Below, in pieces: positions 55,381 through 64,000 of a stretch of DNA of 64,000 nucleotides. The stretch is taken from positions 32,907 to 96,906 of the forward strand of contig DATMAG010000044.1 in the NCBI GenBank assembly GCA_035560235.1, in the 5' to 3' direction. The first letter of the stretch is position 1. Each line of letters opens with the position of its first letter. Below the pieces are notes generated by a model. The model saw only the letters and a program-made list of their open reading frames with translations. It was not told where the DNA came from and made no database searches. A program made the position numbers and the translations under genes. The DNA is from DASRDU01 sp035560235. Its GTDB lineage: Bacteria > Acidobacteriota > Blastocatellia > RBC074.

Positions 55381-56400
55381 TCAGGCTCTGACGCCTTCCA
55401 CAATTCCCATCATCCCTGACGGCGGGTACCAGGTCTGCCGGTATTTCCATCCGGCGCGTTCGAGCAGCGCAGCGTATTCAGCTTCGGTGCGCTCGCGCCC
55501 GGTTCCCCAGCACATCATGTGAATGTCGAAGAGCTTGGCGAAATGCGGCACCTCAGGCTCCGTGACAAGATGTTCGACGATGAAGACGCGACCATTACCG
55601 GTCGCGCAACGGTGCAGCGTGCGCAGGATCTGCACGCATTCATCGTCATTCCAGTCGTGCAGAATCAGCTTCATCACGTATGCGTCGGCAGATGGAACCG
55701 CTTCGAACATGTCGCCGGGAACATACTCGCAGCGGTCACTGAGGCCGAGCTTACCGGCCCACAGCCGCGACTGATCGGCAATCACTTCAGGGCGTTCGAG
55801 CACCGACCCGCGCAGATGCGGATAGCGAGTCAGAAAGCCGCAGATCAGGTGCCCGTGACCGCCGCCCACATCGCAGAGGTGCGAAATGCCGGAGAAGTCG
55901 TATCCTTCAAGCGCCTGCAATGCGAGCGCGGTCTGAGAGGCCGAATAGCTGCTCATCGCTTCATCGAAGACTTCAGCATACCCGGCATCCATTGCCGCGT
56001 GCTCAAAGGCCATGCGCCCGAACTCACGCACAAAGGCGTTCTGTCTCCCATCCCGGATCATCGCTGGCAGATGCTTCCACAGAGCGTAATGTTCCGGGCC
56101 TTCTTCGAGCAGCGTGACGCCGCGCAGCGTCTGCGGATGATCCGCCAGCAGATACCGCCCCGCCTCGGTCAGAGAAAATTTCCGCCCCTTCCCTTCCCGC
56201 AGCAGTTCAAGCGCGCCCAGCGCCCGCAGCAGCCTGTAACCAGGCTCCGCATCGAGCTTCAGTTCGCGGGCAATCGTTGCCGCATCCTTTGTCTGCTCGC
56301 GCAGGGCTTCAAAGACTCCGAGCCTGACGCCCGCATACAGAATCTGGCTGCGCCACCTGCCGAAAATCAGATCAATCACTTTGTCCTGAGTTGCAGTCAT
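55381..56400 (-). CDS. SAM-dependent O-methyltransferase (winged-helix dimerisation type)
   Basis: This 339-residue enzyme belongs to the family of plant and polyketide O-methyltransferases (COMT/CrtF/RdmB type). The N-terminal winged helix (DKVIDLIFGRWRSQILYAGV) makes the dimer. The SAM motif is HLCDVGGGHGHLICGF, with VLERPEVI downstream. It probably methylates a hydroxyl of an aromatic or polyketide compound. It is 12 bp from the DUF1330 gene and 48 bp from the SnoaL-like gene. The substrate is not known. Confidence 0.9.
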   Translation of the reverse strand: MTATQDKVIDLIFGRWRSQILYAGVRLGVFEALREQTKDAATIARELKLDAEPGYRLLRALGALELLREGKGRKFSLTEAGRYLLADHPQTLRGVTLLEEGPEHYALWKHLPAMIRDGRQNAFVREFGRMAFEHAAMDAGYAEVFDEAMSSYSASQTALALQALEGYDFSGISHLCDVGGGHGHLICGFLTRYPHLRGSVLERPEVIADQSRLWAGKLGLSDRCEYVPGDMFEAVPSADAYVMKLILHDWNDDECVQILRTLHRCATGNGRVFIVEHLVTEPEVPHFAKLFDIHMMCWGTGRERTEAEYAALLERAGWKYRQTWYPPSGMMGIVEGVRA

Positions 56401-56411
56401 TGTTCTCTCCC

Positions 56412-56726
56412 TTACCGGCTGAAGCCGGTTCCTTCGATAAACACGGCGTCGCCCCGCGTCGCAGCCAGGCGCAGCGCCTTCAGCTCACGGTACTCTTCCG
56501 AGTTGCACCAGCGGTGCGCCTGCTCCAGACCCGGGAATTCGATCAGGACCGGAAAGACAGGTTTCCAGTCGCCTTCCATGACATCACACTGACCACCAAT
56601 GGTCAGATAGCGCCCGCCGTATCGTTCGACTGTGGCAAGGACGCCTTCTCTGTACTTCTCCAGCCGCTCCGGATCAGTCACTTTCAGAACATCGAAAAAA
56701 CAGTAAGCAGACACAGCCACCTCCAT
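56412..56726 (-). CDS. DUF1330 family protein
   Basis: This 104-residue protein has the DUF1330 pattern AYCFFDVLKVTDPERLEKY, RYGGRYLTIGG, PVLIEFPGLEQAHRWCNSEEY. The fold is ferredoxin-like and the role unknown. The annotated ATG directly follows the acetyltransferase stop. A GTG at 56714 with GGAGG about 5 nt upstream may be the true start, giving a more typical N-terminus. It is in an operon with the methyltransferase. Confidence 0.85.
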   Translation of the reverse strand: MEVAVSAYCFFDVLKVTDPERLEKYREGVLATVERYGGRYLTIGGQCDVMEGDWKPVFPVLIEFPGLEQAHRWCNSEEYRELKALRLAATRGDAVFIEGTGFSR

Positions 56727-57584
56727 TCAATAAACAATCGAAGGCAGAAATGCGCCTCGTGGTTCGTTGTACAGCCCGTGACTCATCAGCGTCAGCGGCT
56801 GCACCACGCGCAGCCCTTTGCTCAGACACCACCGCAGCAGTTCGCTGTTGCGCGTCGGAAGCAGAAAGCCCGGTCCCGCAAAATCCTTTGCCGCGCCGAT
56901 CAGCGCCTTCAGGTCTTCATTGCTCTCTCCGACCGCGTGCCCGAAGAAACCGATCAGCGTCGCATAGCCCGTGATGCGGCCATCGTGCTCGACCACCGTG
57001 GCAGTTCGGGCTTTGATGGCATCGAGCAGTTCCGGCCCGCGGTCGAATCCATGAATCCTCGTGTGCAACTGACAGCAGGCCTCCAGATCATCCTCCCTGG
57101 CCGCGCGGACAGTGCGACCGGGAATTTCCAGCCCGATGGGCGATCCCTGCAGATTCGACAGCGGTTCGCGCGCGTCGAATCCGAGTCTGGTATAGAGCGC
57201 CAGCGAACGGTTGTGATATGCGGCCTGCACGAGCCTGATGCCCGCAAAGCGGCGCTCCTGCGCCCGTTCGATAACGTGTTCCATCAGCCGCTTCCCGACC
57301 GCCAGATTCTGAGCGACCGGATCAACAGTGATCGGGCCGACCCCGGCAATCACGGCGTTTTCCCAGAGAAAGTTGCTGCCGACCACGCGCCCTCCGGCTT
57401 CAGCGACGACAGCGTAAATGTCCCTGCGCGAAAGCAGTTGAGACAACAGACCAGCAGCCACTTCCCGATTCGGGAAATCAGGCGGGAAGTTATGCTGACC
57501 GGCAATGGACTTGAATGCTTCATAGCAGATCGCGCCGCAGGCTTCGGCATCGTCCGCTTTGCCAGCTCGTAAAATGAAGTTCAT
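56727..57584 (-). CDS. GNAT family N-acetyltransferase (two-domain)
   Basis: This 285-residue protein starts at ATG 57584 (MNFILRAGKADDAEACGAIC) with GGAGG 8 nt upstream. It has the acetyl-CoA-binding pattern ITVDPVAQNLAVGKRLMEHV in the first GNAT domain and a second, weaker domain (EDDLEACCQLHTRIHGF onwards). It would acetylate an amine of a small molecule or protein in the cytoplasm. It begins the four-gene minus-strand set and is divergent from the giant regulator, 228 bp away. Confidence 0.87.
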   Translation of the reverse strand: MNFILRAGKADDAEACGAICYEAFKSIAGQHNFPPDFPNREVAAGLLSQLLSRRDIYAVVAEAGGRVVGSNFLWENAVIAGVGPITVDPVAQNLAVGKRLMEHVIERAQERRFAGIRLVQAAYHNRSLALYTRLGFDAREPLSNLQGSPIGLEIPGRTVRAAREDDLEACCQLHTRIHGFDRGPELLDAIKARTATVVEHDGRITGYATLIGFFGHAVGESNEDLKALIGAAKDFAGPGFLLPTRNSELLRWCLSKGLRVVQPLTLMSHGLYNEPRGAFLPSIVY

Positions 57585-57812
57585 TGAAACAGCCTCCGTA
57601 CCTGATCCGTTCAGGTCTTCCCCGGTTCGTGCTCCGTCTCCGATTCCTGCCTGCTTCAGAACGCGAAAAAGCCGGAGCGATTGAATCACCGGTTCTGAAA
57701 AATTTTCGTCACTTTCGTGATTACCGTTTTTCTGATCTGAGGTTATCCGGCGGTCTGCGATCTTGCTGCCTGGTGATGACCGGCATATGATCCCGGCCAG
57801 AGAGGGCTTGCT

Positions 57813-60800
57813 ATGGTGATCCCCGGCTATGAGGTCGTTCAGGAAATCGGGCGCACTGACTGGCAGACGCTTTATCGCGGGCGGCGTCAGACGGATCAGC
57901 AGCCGGTGCTGCTCAGGCTGCCGCAGCGCCACTTGTCAGGCGCGGCAGGAACGAAACTGCTCGAACACGAATTCGGACTGCTCGGCGAACTGGCGCTCGC
58001 GGGCGTTCCCCGCGTGATTGAACTGATTCGTGATGACAGCCTTTGTTGTCTCGTGCTGGAAGATCGCGGCGGACGACCGCTGCGAACTCTCTGCGGCGGG
58101 CGACCGCTCAGCCTTGATCGCTTCTTCAGACTCGCCCTCAGACTCGCGACGCTGCTCGCTGAACTGCACCGGCAGGATGTCATTCATCAGAGCCTCAGTC
58201 CCGACAATATTCTGATCAGCGAGGAGAGCGACGAGCTCACGCTGACCGGTTTCGGCCTGGCTTCGCGCAGCGCCGCAGAAACGCAGGCGATGCCGCCGCC
58301 AGGCCGCAGCGCGCTCGTTTATCTCTCGCCGGAACAGACCAGGCGGATGAATCGCTCTGTTGATTACCGCACGGACTTCTATTCGCTCGGCGTCACTTTT
58401 TATGAACTGCTGACCGGACGCCCGCCGTTTCGATCTGATGACGCGCTCGAACTGATTCACAGCCACATTGCCAGGGTTCCGCCCGCGCCCGCTGAAATCA
58501 ATCCTGAAATCCCGGAGCCGCTTTCGCTCGTCGTGATGAAGCTGCTCGAAAAAACTGCCGAGCAGCGTTATCAGAGCGCGCTCGGCCTGAAGGAGGATCT
58601 TTCGCACTGTGCGCGTGAGTGGACAGCGCGCGGGCGGATCGAATCGTTTGCCCCGGGCGGGCGCGATGTGCCTGATCGCTTTCTCATCTCACAGAAGCTT
58701 TACGGCAGGGAGCGCGAGGTCGCACAGCTGCTGCGGGCTTTTGACCGCGTCTGCGAAGGCAGAGCGGCGGCAGGATCGATGATGCTGGTCGCAGGTTATT
58801 CGGGCATCGGCAAGACCGCGCTGATTCAGGAACTCTACAAACCCATCGTCCGCGAGCGCGGTTATTTCATCTCCGGCAAGTTCGATCAGGTCGTGCGCGG
58901 CGTGCCGTTCGGCGCGCTGATTCAGGCCTTTCGCGGACTCGTCAGACAACTGCTCACCGAAAGCGAAGAGCAGCTTGCCGCGTGGCGCGAGCGGTTATCA
59001 AAAGCTCTCGGCGCGCAGGGAGGCGTGCTGACTGAAGTCATTCCAGAAATCGAACTGATCATCGGCGCGCAGCCGTCGGCCCCGGCGCTCGGCCCGACCG
59101 CGGCGCTCAATCGCTTTCAGATGGTCTTTCAGAATTTCGTCGGCGCGCTGGCCCGCCCGGAGCATCCGCTGGTCGTCTTTCTTGATGATCTGCAGTGGGC
59201 TGATGCGGCGACGCTCGGCCTGCTCGGGCCTCTGCTCACGAGCCGCGAGATTGAAGCGCTCTTTCTGATGGGCGCTTACCGCGACAATGAAGTTGATGCC
59301 GGTCATTCGCTGATGCGCACGCTTGGCGCGCTCGAATCGGCTGGCGTTGAATTGCGGCGCATCACGCTCGGGCCGCTTGAACTAGCCGATCTGACGCTGC
59401 TCGTGCGCGACACACTGCACGGCGAACTCACGGACGCTGAACCGCTCGCGCGGCTGGTGATGGAAAAGACCGGCGGCAATCCGTTCTTCGTGATTCAGTT
59501 TCTCAAGACGCTTCATCGCGAAGGCTTCATCACCTTCGATTACGAGCAGTGCCGCTGGACGTACCGGCTTGAGGCGATTGCCAGCGCGCCGCTGACTGAC
59601 AACGTGATTGACCTGATGACGCAGCGAATCGCGCAGCTTTCCGGCAGGGCACAGCGCGCCCTCACGCTGGCCGCCTGCATCGGCAATTCGTTTGACCAGA
59701 ACACGCTCGCCATCGTCAGCGAACAGTCTGAAGAGGCAGCAGCAGAAGCGCTCAGGGAAGCAATCAATGGAGGACTGATTCTGCCTGCGGAAGAACTGGA
59801 GATGCGGAACGCTGAACACGGAAGGCAGAAAGTGAGCAGCGCATCAAGAGACAGAATTCCGCACTCCGCGCTCCGCACTTCGCATTCGTATACCTTTCTG
59901 CACGACCGGGTGCAGCAGGCTGCTTATGCGCTGATTCCTGATGAATGGAAGCAGCCGGTGCATCTGGCCATCGGGCGGCTGCTGCGGGCGGGCGAGCAGG
60001 CGGATGAAAAGCTCTTCGACATTGTCCATCATCTGAACCTCAGCAGCAGTCTGGTCTTTGCCGGACAGGAACGCCTTGAACTCGCACAGCTCAATCTGAG
60101 CGCGGGTCGCAGGGCGCGCTCCTCGACGGCTTACGCGGCGGCGCTCGATTACTTCAGAACCGGCGCAGCGCTGCTCAGTGAAACGCACTGGCAGTCAGCT
60201 TACGAACTGATCTTTGCGCTCGAATTTGAAGCCGCCGAGTGCGAATACCTCTGCGGCAATTTCGACGCGGCCACAGCGCAGTTTGAAAAGCTGCTCGCAC
60301 GCGCGCGAACGAAGCTCGACAAGGCCAGGGTCTGTCGGCTGCGCATGGCGCAGGATGAAAATCAGTCGCGTTACAGCGAGGCGCTCGTCAGCGCCCGCGA
60401 AGGCCTGTCGCTCTTTGATGTCTCCTTTCCCGATGCGGCTGAAGCAAAACAGGCCGCGCTCGAAAACGAAATCGAAAACATTCACTCGCTGCTCGGCGCC
60501 CGCAGCATCGCCTCGCTCACTGCCCTGCCCGCGATGACCGATCCCGAAACGCAGATGGTCATGAGCATCCTGACCGAGATGTGGGCTTCGACCTACATTC
60601 TGGGCGATGTGGTGATGGCGCGGCTGATTTCAGCCACGCTGGTGCGGCTTTCGCTGCTGCACGGCAATGCGGCGGAATCGGGTTACGGCTACGTGACGCA
60701 CGCCATCACGGTCGGTCCGGTGCGCGGCGATTACAAAGCGGCTTATGAATTCGGCAGACTGGCGCTGCAGGTCAACGAACAGTTCAATGACTCCAGGCGG

Positions 60801-63800
60801 CGCGCCAGGATTTATCAGCAGTTTCACGCGCACGTCGCGCTCTGGCGCGAGCCGATGCAGAACTGCGTCGCTTACGCTCAGGAGGCCTGCCGGAGCGGGC
60901 TTGAGGCCGGTGATTTTCTCTACGCGGCTTACGGCGCGGCAACTGAAACCTGGCCCGCGCTCTTCTCGACACAGAACCTGGCGCAGTTTCTGCGCGATTA
61001 CACGCCCGCGCTGGCGCTCATTCGCAAGCTGAAAAATACGGGCTTTGCCGACGCGCATCAGCTCATTCTCAATCTGGCGCGGGCGCTGCGCGGCGAAACA
61101 TCAGCGCGGCTTTCGCTCTCGACTGAAGGCTTCGATGAAATCGAATACGTGAGGAATTATGCGGGCAATCCGTTCTTCACGATGTTCCAGCTCACGGCCA
61201 GGCTTCAGCTCGCGTATCTGTTTGAGGAGTTCGCTCAGGCGCTGGAGGCAGCGCAGCAGGCGCGTCACATCGCGCATCATCTGTCGGGCACGATCTGGCC
61301 CGTGCTGCTCGATTACTGGGGCGGCCTCGCGCTCGCGGCGTGTTACAGCAACGCCGCCGCAAGCGAGCAGCGCATTTATCTTCAGGAGATCAGGGATTCA
61401 CAGTCGCGGCTGGCGACGCTCGCGGAAAACTGCCCTGAAAATTATCTCTGTCCGGCGCTGCTGCTGGCGGCAGAAATTGAACGCATCGCAGGCCGCGAAA
61501 TGGCGGCGCTCGATTTGTATGAGCAGGCGGTTCGTTATGCCGCGCAGACGAAAATGATTCAGTATCAGGCGCTGGCCGGTGAGCTTTATGCCCGCTTCTG
61601 GCGCGGCCGGCAGCAGACGAAAGCCGCCGCCGTCTTTCTGGCTGAAGCGCGGAACTGTTACGCGCAGTGGGGCGCGACGGCCAAAGTCGTCGAACTCGAA
61701 CGCCGCTATGCTGATCTGCTCGCGCTTCAGGCGGGCGATAAATCTGACACGGCGCAGACTGCGACGAGCGAATCAGGCACGCTCGATCTGTTCAGCGTGA
61801 TGAAAGCCGTGCAGGCGATTGCCGGTGAAATCGAACTGAAGAAACTGCCCGCCCGGCTGCTCGGCATTGCGATTGAAAACGCGGGCGCTGAACGCGGCAG
61901 CCTGATTCTCGAACACGGCGGCGAATTTTTCGCCCACAGCGCAGAGGCGACTTCAGCGACTGAAATGCAGGTTGTCCCGCTGAGCGAAGCACGGAGCCTG
62001 CCGCGCAGCATTGTCAATTATGTGCGCCGGACGTCAGAAAGCGTTGTGCTGGCTGATGCGCGCAGTGATGATCGTTACGGCAGCGATCCATACATCAGCG
62101 AGCAACAGCCGCGTTCGGTGATGTGTCTGCCGGTGCTCAGTCAGGCGCGGCTTGCGGGCATTCTCTATCTTGAAAACAGGATCATCAGCGGAGCGTTCAC
62201 GCCCGACCGGTTGCAACTGATGCAGATGCTGTCGGCGCAGGCGGCAATCTCGCTTGAAAACGCGCTGCTTTACGACGAGGCGCGGCAGGCGGAAGGAACG
62301 CTGCGCGAACTCGTCGAAGGGACAGCCGCTGTTACTGGCGATGATTTCTTTGCGATGCTCGTCAGGCATCTCGCGGCGGCACTGCGGGTCAGATATGCCT
62401 TCGTCACCGAATGTCGCGGCAATCCCAAAACGAGAGCGCGCACGCTGGCGTTCTGGAATGAGAACAAACTTTCAGCCAACGTTGAATACGACATCACCGA
62501 AACGCCGTGCCGGAAGGTGCTGGACGGAGAGATCTGTCATTACCCGCAGGGCGTGCAGCATCTCTTCCCGAACGACCACGACCTGGTCGAAATGCAGGCC
62601 GAAGGCTATCTGGGACTGCCGCTGCACGATGCGGCGGGCAAAGTGATCGGCCACCTGGCAGTGCTGGATGACGAGCCGATGGCGAGCAGCGCGCGCAATC
62701 TGTCGCTGCTGAAAATCTTTGCCGCCCGCGCCGGGGCCGAACTCGAACGCCTGCGCACCGATGCGGAACTGCGCGCGGCGATGGCCGAAGTCGAACGGCT
62801 CAAAAACCGGCTGCACGCTGAGAATGTCTACCTGCAGGAAGAGATTCGCCAGGAGCATAACTTTGAAGAGATAGTCGGCAGCAGCCCGGCGCTGCTCGCG
62901 GTGCTGCAGGAGGTCGAACGCATTGCGCCGACCGATTCAACCGTGCTGATTTTCGGCGAAACCGGCACAGGCAAGGAACTCATCGCCCGCGCCATTCACA
63001 ACCGCAGTCCGCGCCGTGATCGCCCGCTCGTCAAGGTCAACTGCGGCGCAATCCCGGCGGGCCTGGTTGAAAGCGAACTCTTCGGTCACGTCAAAGGCGC
63101 TTTCACCGGCGCTTTTGAAAAACGCATCGGACGTTTTGAACTCGCCGATGGCGGGACGCTCTTTCTGGATGAAGTCGGTGAGCTGCCGCTGGAAACGCAG
63201 GTCAGGCTGCTGCGCGTGCTGCAGGAAGATGAATTCGAACCGGTCGGCAGCAGCAGGACTGTGCGCGTGAATGTGCGGATCATCGCCGCAACCAATCGCA
63301 GGCTCGATGAGGAAGTCCGTCAGGGACGCTTTCGCGCCGATCTTTACTACCGGCTGAACGTGCTGCCGCTGCAGATGCCACCCTTGCGCGAGCGGCAGTC
63401 GGACATTCCGCAACTGGCGATGTTCTTTGTCTCGCGCTTCGCCCGCAGGTTTGGCCGGAAGATCGAAGGCATCACGCAGGAGACGATAGACCTGCTGATG
63501 AGTTACGGCTGGCCCGGCAACATCCGGGAACTGCAGAACATCATCGAACGCGGCGTGGTTCTTTCGCCCGGCCCGATCCTGTCGCTCAACAGAAATCTTT
63601 TTCCAGCCGCTTCCTTCGCAGAACCGGGCCGCGAAACTCTGGCCGCGCAGGCGGGAGCAGGCACCTCAGTCACCGTCACGCCAGCCGAGAGCGCACCGCT
63701 GAGCCTTGAAGAGACCGAACGCCGCCACATTCTGGCCGTGCTTGAGCAGACCCGCTGGGTGATCGAAGGGCCGCAGGGAGCCGCCAGGGTTCTCAACCTC

Positions 63801-63905
63801 CATCCCAACACGCTGCGCGGGCGGCTGAAAAAACTCGGCATTCAGCGCCCCGCCACTCAGGCCGAAAAGGAACGGCCACGAATGAACACGAATCTGCGCG
63901 AATGA
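57813..63905 (+). CDS. Giant sensor/regulator: degenerate kinase, AAA ATPase, TPR-like helices, 2 GAF, sigma-54 activator, Fis HTH
   Basis: This 2030-residue protein has domains in this order: kinase fold (about 1-265), AAA ATPase with Walker A GYSGIGKT (about 292-540), helical repeat region (about 690-1310), two GAF domains (about 1325-1490 and 1495-1645), sigma-54 activator (about 1684-1920; Walker A GETGTGKE, loop GAFTGA at 1762-1767), and a Fis-type HTH (about 1965-2015). The kinase fold is degenerate: the ATP Lys region is VLLR, HRD is HQS and DFG is GFG. A 29-codon word-repeat is inserted at 664-692. The last codons come from another repeat. It probably activates sigma-54 promoters upon a signal sensed by the other domains. 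Confidence 0.93.
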   Translation: MVIPGYEVVQEIGRTDWQTLYRGRRQTDQQPVLLRLPQRHLSGAAGTKLLEHEFGLLGELALAGVPRVIELIRDDSLCCLVLEDRGGRPLRTLCGGRPLSLDRFFRLALRLATLLAELHRQDVIHQSLSPDNILISEESDELTLTGFGLASRSAAETQAMPPPGRSALVYLSPEQTRRMNRSVDYRTDFYSLGVTFYELLTGRPPFRSDDALELIHSHIARVPPAPAEINPEIPEPLSLVVMKLLEKTAEQRYQSALGLKEDLSHCAREWTARGRIESFAPGGRDVPDRFLISQKLYGREREVAQLLRAFDRVCEGRAAAGSMMLVAGYSGIGKTALIQELYKPIVRERGYFISGKFDQVVRGVPFGALIQAFRGLVRQLLTESEEQLAAWRERLSKALGAQGGVLTEVIPEIELIIGAQPSAPALGPTAALNRFQMVFQNFVGALARPEHPLVVFLDDLQWADAATLGLLGPLLTSREIEALFLMGAYRDNEVDAGHSLMRTLGALESAGVELRRITLGPLELADLTLLVRDTLHGELTDAEPLARLVMEKTGGNPFFVIQFLKTLHREGFITFDYEQCRWTYRLEAIASAPLTDNVIDLMTQRIAQLSGRAQRALTLAACIGNSFDQNTLAIVSEQSEEAAAEALREAINGGLILPAEELEMRNAEHGRQKVSSASRDRIPHSALRTSHSYTFLHDRVQQAAYALIPDEWKQPVHLAIGRLLRAGEQADEKLFDIVHHLNLSSSLVFAGQERLELAQLNLSAGRRARSSTAYAAALDYFRTGAALLSETHWQSAYELIFALEFEAAECEYLCGNFDAATAQFEKLLARARTKLDKARVCRLRMAQDENQSRYSEALVSAREGLSLFDVSFPDAAEAKQAALENEIENIHSLLGARSIASLTALPAMTDPETQMVMSILTEMWASTYILGDVVMARLISATLVRLSLLHGNAAESGYGYVTHAITVGPVRGDYKAAYEFGRLALQVNEQFNDSRRRARIYQQFHAHVALWREPMQNCVAYAQEACRSGLEAGDFLYAAYGAATETWPALFSTQNLAQFLRDYTPALALIRKLKNTGFADAHQLILNLARALRGETSARLSLSTEGFDEIEYVRNYAGNPFFTMFQLTARLQLAYLFEEFAQALEAAQQARHIAHHLSGTIWPVLLDYWGGLALAACYSNAAASEQRIYLQEIRDSQSRLATLAENCPENYLCPALLLAAEIERIAGREMAALDLYEQAVRYAAQTKMIQYQALAGELYARFWRGRQQTKAAAVFLAEARNCYAQWGATAKVVELERRYADLLALQAGDKSDTAQTATSESGTLDLFSVMKAVQAIAGEIELKKLPARLLGIAIENAGAERGSLILEHGGEFFAHSAEATSATEMQVVPLSEARSLPRSIVNYVRRTSESVVLADARSDDRYGSDPYISEQQPRSVMCLPVLSQARLAGILYLENRIISGAFTPDRLQLMQMLSAQAAISLENALLYDEARQAEGTLRELVEGTAAVTGDDFFAMLVRHLAAALRVRYAFVTECRGNPKTRARTLAFWNENKLSANVEYDITETPCRKVLDGEICHYPQGVQHLFPNDHDLVEMQAEGYLGLPLHDAAGKVIGHLAVLDDEPMASSARNLSLLKIFAARAGAELERLRTDAELRAAMAEVERLKNRLHAENVYLQEEIRQEHNFEEIVGSSPALLAVLQEVERIAPTDSTVLIFGETGTGKELIARAIHNRSPRRDRPLVKVNCGAIPAGLVESELFGHVKGAFTGAFEKRIGRFELADGGTLFLDEVGELPLETQVRLLRVLQEDEFEPVGSSRTVRVNVRIIAATNRRLDEEVRQGRFRADLYYRLNVLPLQMPPLRERQSDIPQLAMFFVSRFARRFGRKIEGITQETIDLLMSYGWPGNIRELQNIIERGVVLSPGPILSLNRNLFPAASFAEPGRETLAAQAGAGTSVTVTPAESAPLSLEETERRHILAVLEQTRWVIEGPQGAARVLNLHPNTLRGRLKKLGIQRPATQAEKERPRMNTNLRE
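59802..59888 (+). repeat. 7-nt-word palindrome inserted in frame in the giant regulator
   Basis: This 87-bp (29-codon) segment begins ATGCGGAACGCTGAAC and ends with the 7-nt series CCGCACT, CCGCGCT, CCGCACT, TCGCATT. It is of the same type as intergenic palindromes (compare 5930-5990). Its protein sequence (MRNAEHGRQ, then PHSALRTSHS) sits exactly before the YTFLHDRVQQAAY motif, where homologues I know have a short linker. It is therefore likely an insertion that kept the frame. Confidence 0.85.
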
Positions 63906-64000
63906 GTTGGAATCCGGGGACAGTCCGCGAGCGTGAGCGAGCGCCCTGACACTCAGCCCGGGCGCTCGCTCACGCTCGCGGACTGTCCCAGACTTTTCCC
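63876..64000. repeat. Repeat-derived stop codon and perfect 30-bp inverted repeat
   Basis: An ACGAAT-word copy (63876-63905) encodes the last residues and the stop of the giant regulator. It is followed by a perfect inverted repeat: 63917-63946 with 63960-63989 (30 bp, 13-nt loop; GAGCGTGAGCGAGCG word). No T-run follows, so it may not be a classic terminator. The rest to the window end shows no gene. Confidence 0.93.

Noticed and set aside
55519..57572. Two long plus-strand frames (357 and 393 residues) over the methyltransferase and acetyltransferase region
   Set aside because: Both are antisense to genes with clear family motifs and have no family motif of their own.

Overview
This is about 64 kb of GC-rich chromosomal DNA, densely coding on both strands. 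I see no rRNA, tRNA, CRISPR array, transposase or phage gene. Several things suggest Acidobacteriota, probably class Blastocatellia: a Ser/Thr kinase with a C-terminal TPR-like tail, a kinase with a PEGA domain, a secreted family with a HEDPRY motif, two tandem secreted proteins that share a conserved N-terminal core, MacB-type permeases, and many gaps filled with palindromes built of short repeated words. The placement rests on gene content and is moderate in confidence.

Layout. 1-4340: end of a Ser/Thr kinase, a prolyl oligopeptidase and a D-cysteine desulfhydrase-like enzyme. 4451-11400: a heptosyltransferase, then a probable acyl-CoA/aromatic catabolism block with two PaaG-like crotonases, a PaaI-like thioesterase, a quinone oxidoreductase, a TPP-dependent enzyme and a MaoC hydratase. 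11556-22878: mixed envelope and regulatory genes (NIPSNAP protein, HEDPRY protein, ABC exporter, secreted kinase-like protein, phospholipase D-like protein, secreted tyrosine phosphatase, Crp/Fnr regulator, membrane-bound patatin, aminotransferase). 23120-30404: P5C dehydrogenase, a two-domain thioredoxin-like protein, two paralogous secreted proteins and an M19 dipeptidase. 30980-40988: rsgA, then an aromatic amino acid cluster (trpC, trpF, trpB, trpA, chorismate mutase, DAHP synthase, prephenate dehydrogenase). That cluster is interrupted by a sorbosone-dehydrogenase-like lipoprotein, a RES/Xre toxin-antitoxin pair and a Uma2 nuclease. 41383-50607: two MacB-type permeases, a large secreted protein, an FHA-trypsin protease, a PEGA kinase, an overlapping PP2C phosphatase and a CofC-like guanylyltransferase. 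50713-57584: a histidine kinase, an intracellular subtilase with a glycogen-binding-type domain, an HXXEE membrane protein, a cupin, and a four-gene minus-strand set (acetyltransferase, DUF1330, O-methyltransferase, SnoaL-like). 57813-63905: a 2030-residue protein joining a degenerate kinase domain, an AAA/TPR-like sensor, two GAF domains, a sigma-54 activator domain and a Fis-type HTH.

The most unusual features are three. First, the intergenic palindromes are made of 7-nt or 9-10-nt words; one similar unit sits in frame inside the giant regulator, and another supplies its stop codon. Second, the giant regulator's kinase domain lacks all three catalytic signatures while its sigma-54 output looks intact. 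Third, a toxin-antitoxin pair whose antitoxin has no DNA-binding domain lies inside the trp cluster. Many start codons were moved downstream of the longest possible ORF because a good ribosome binding site or signal peptide fits the inner start better; each case is noted.
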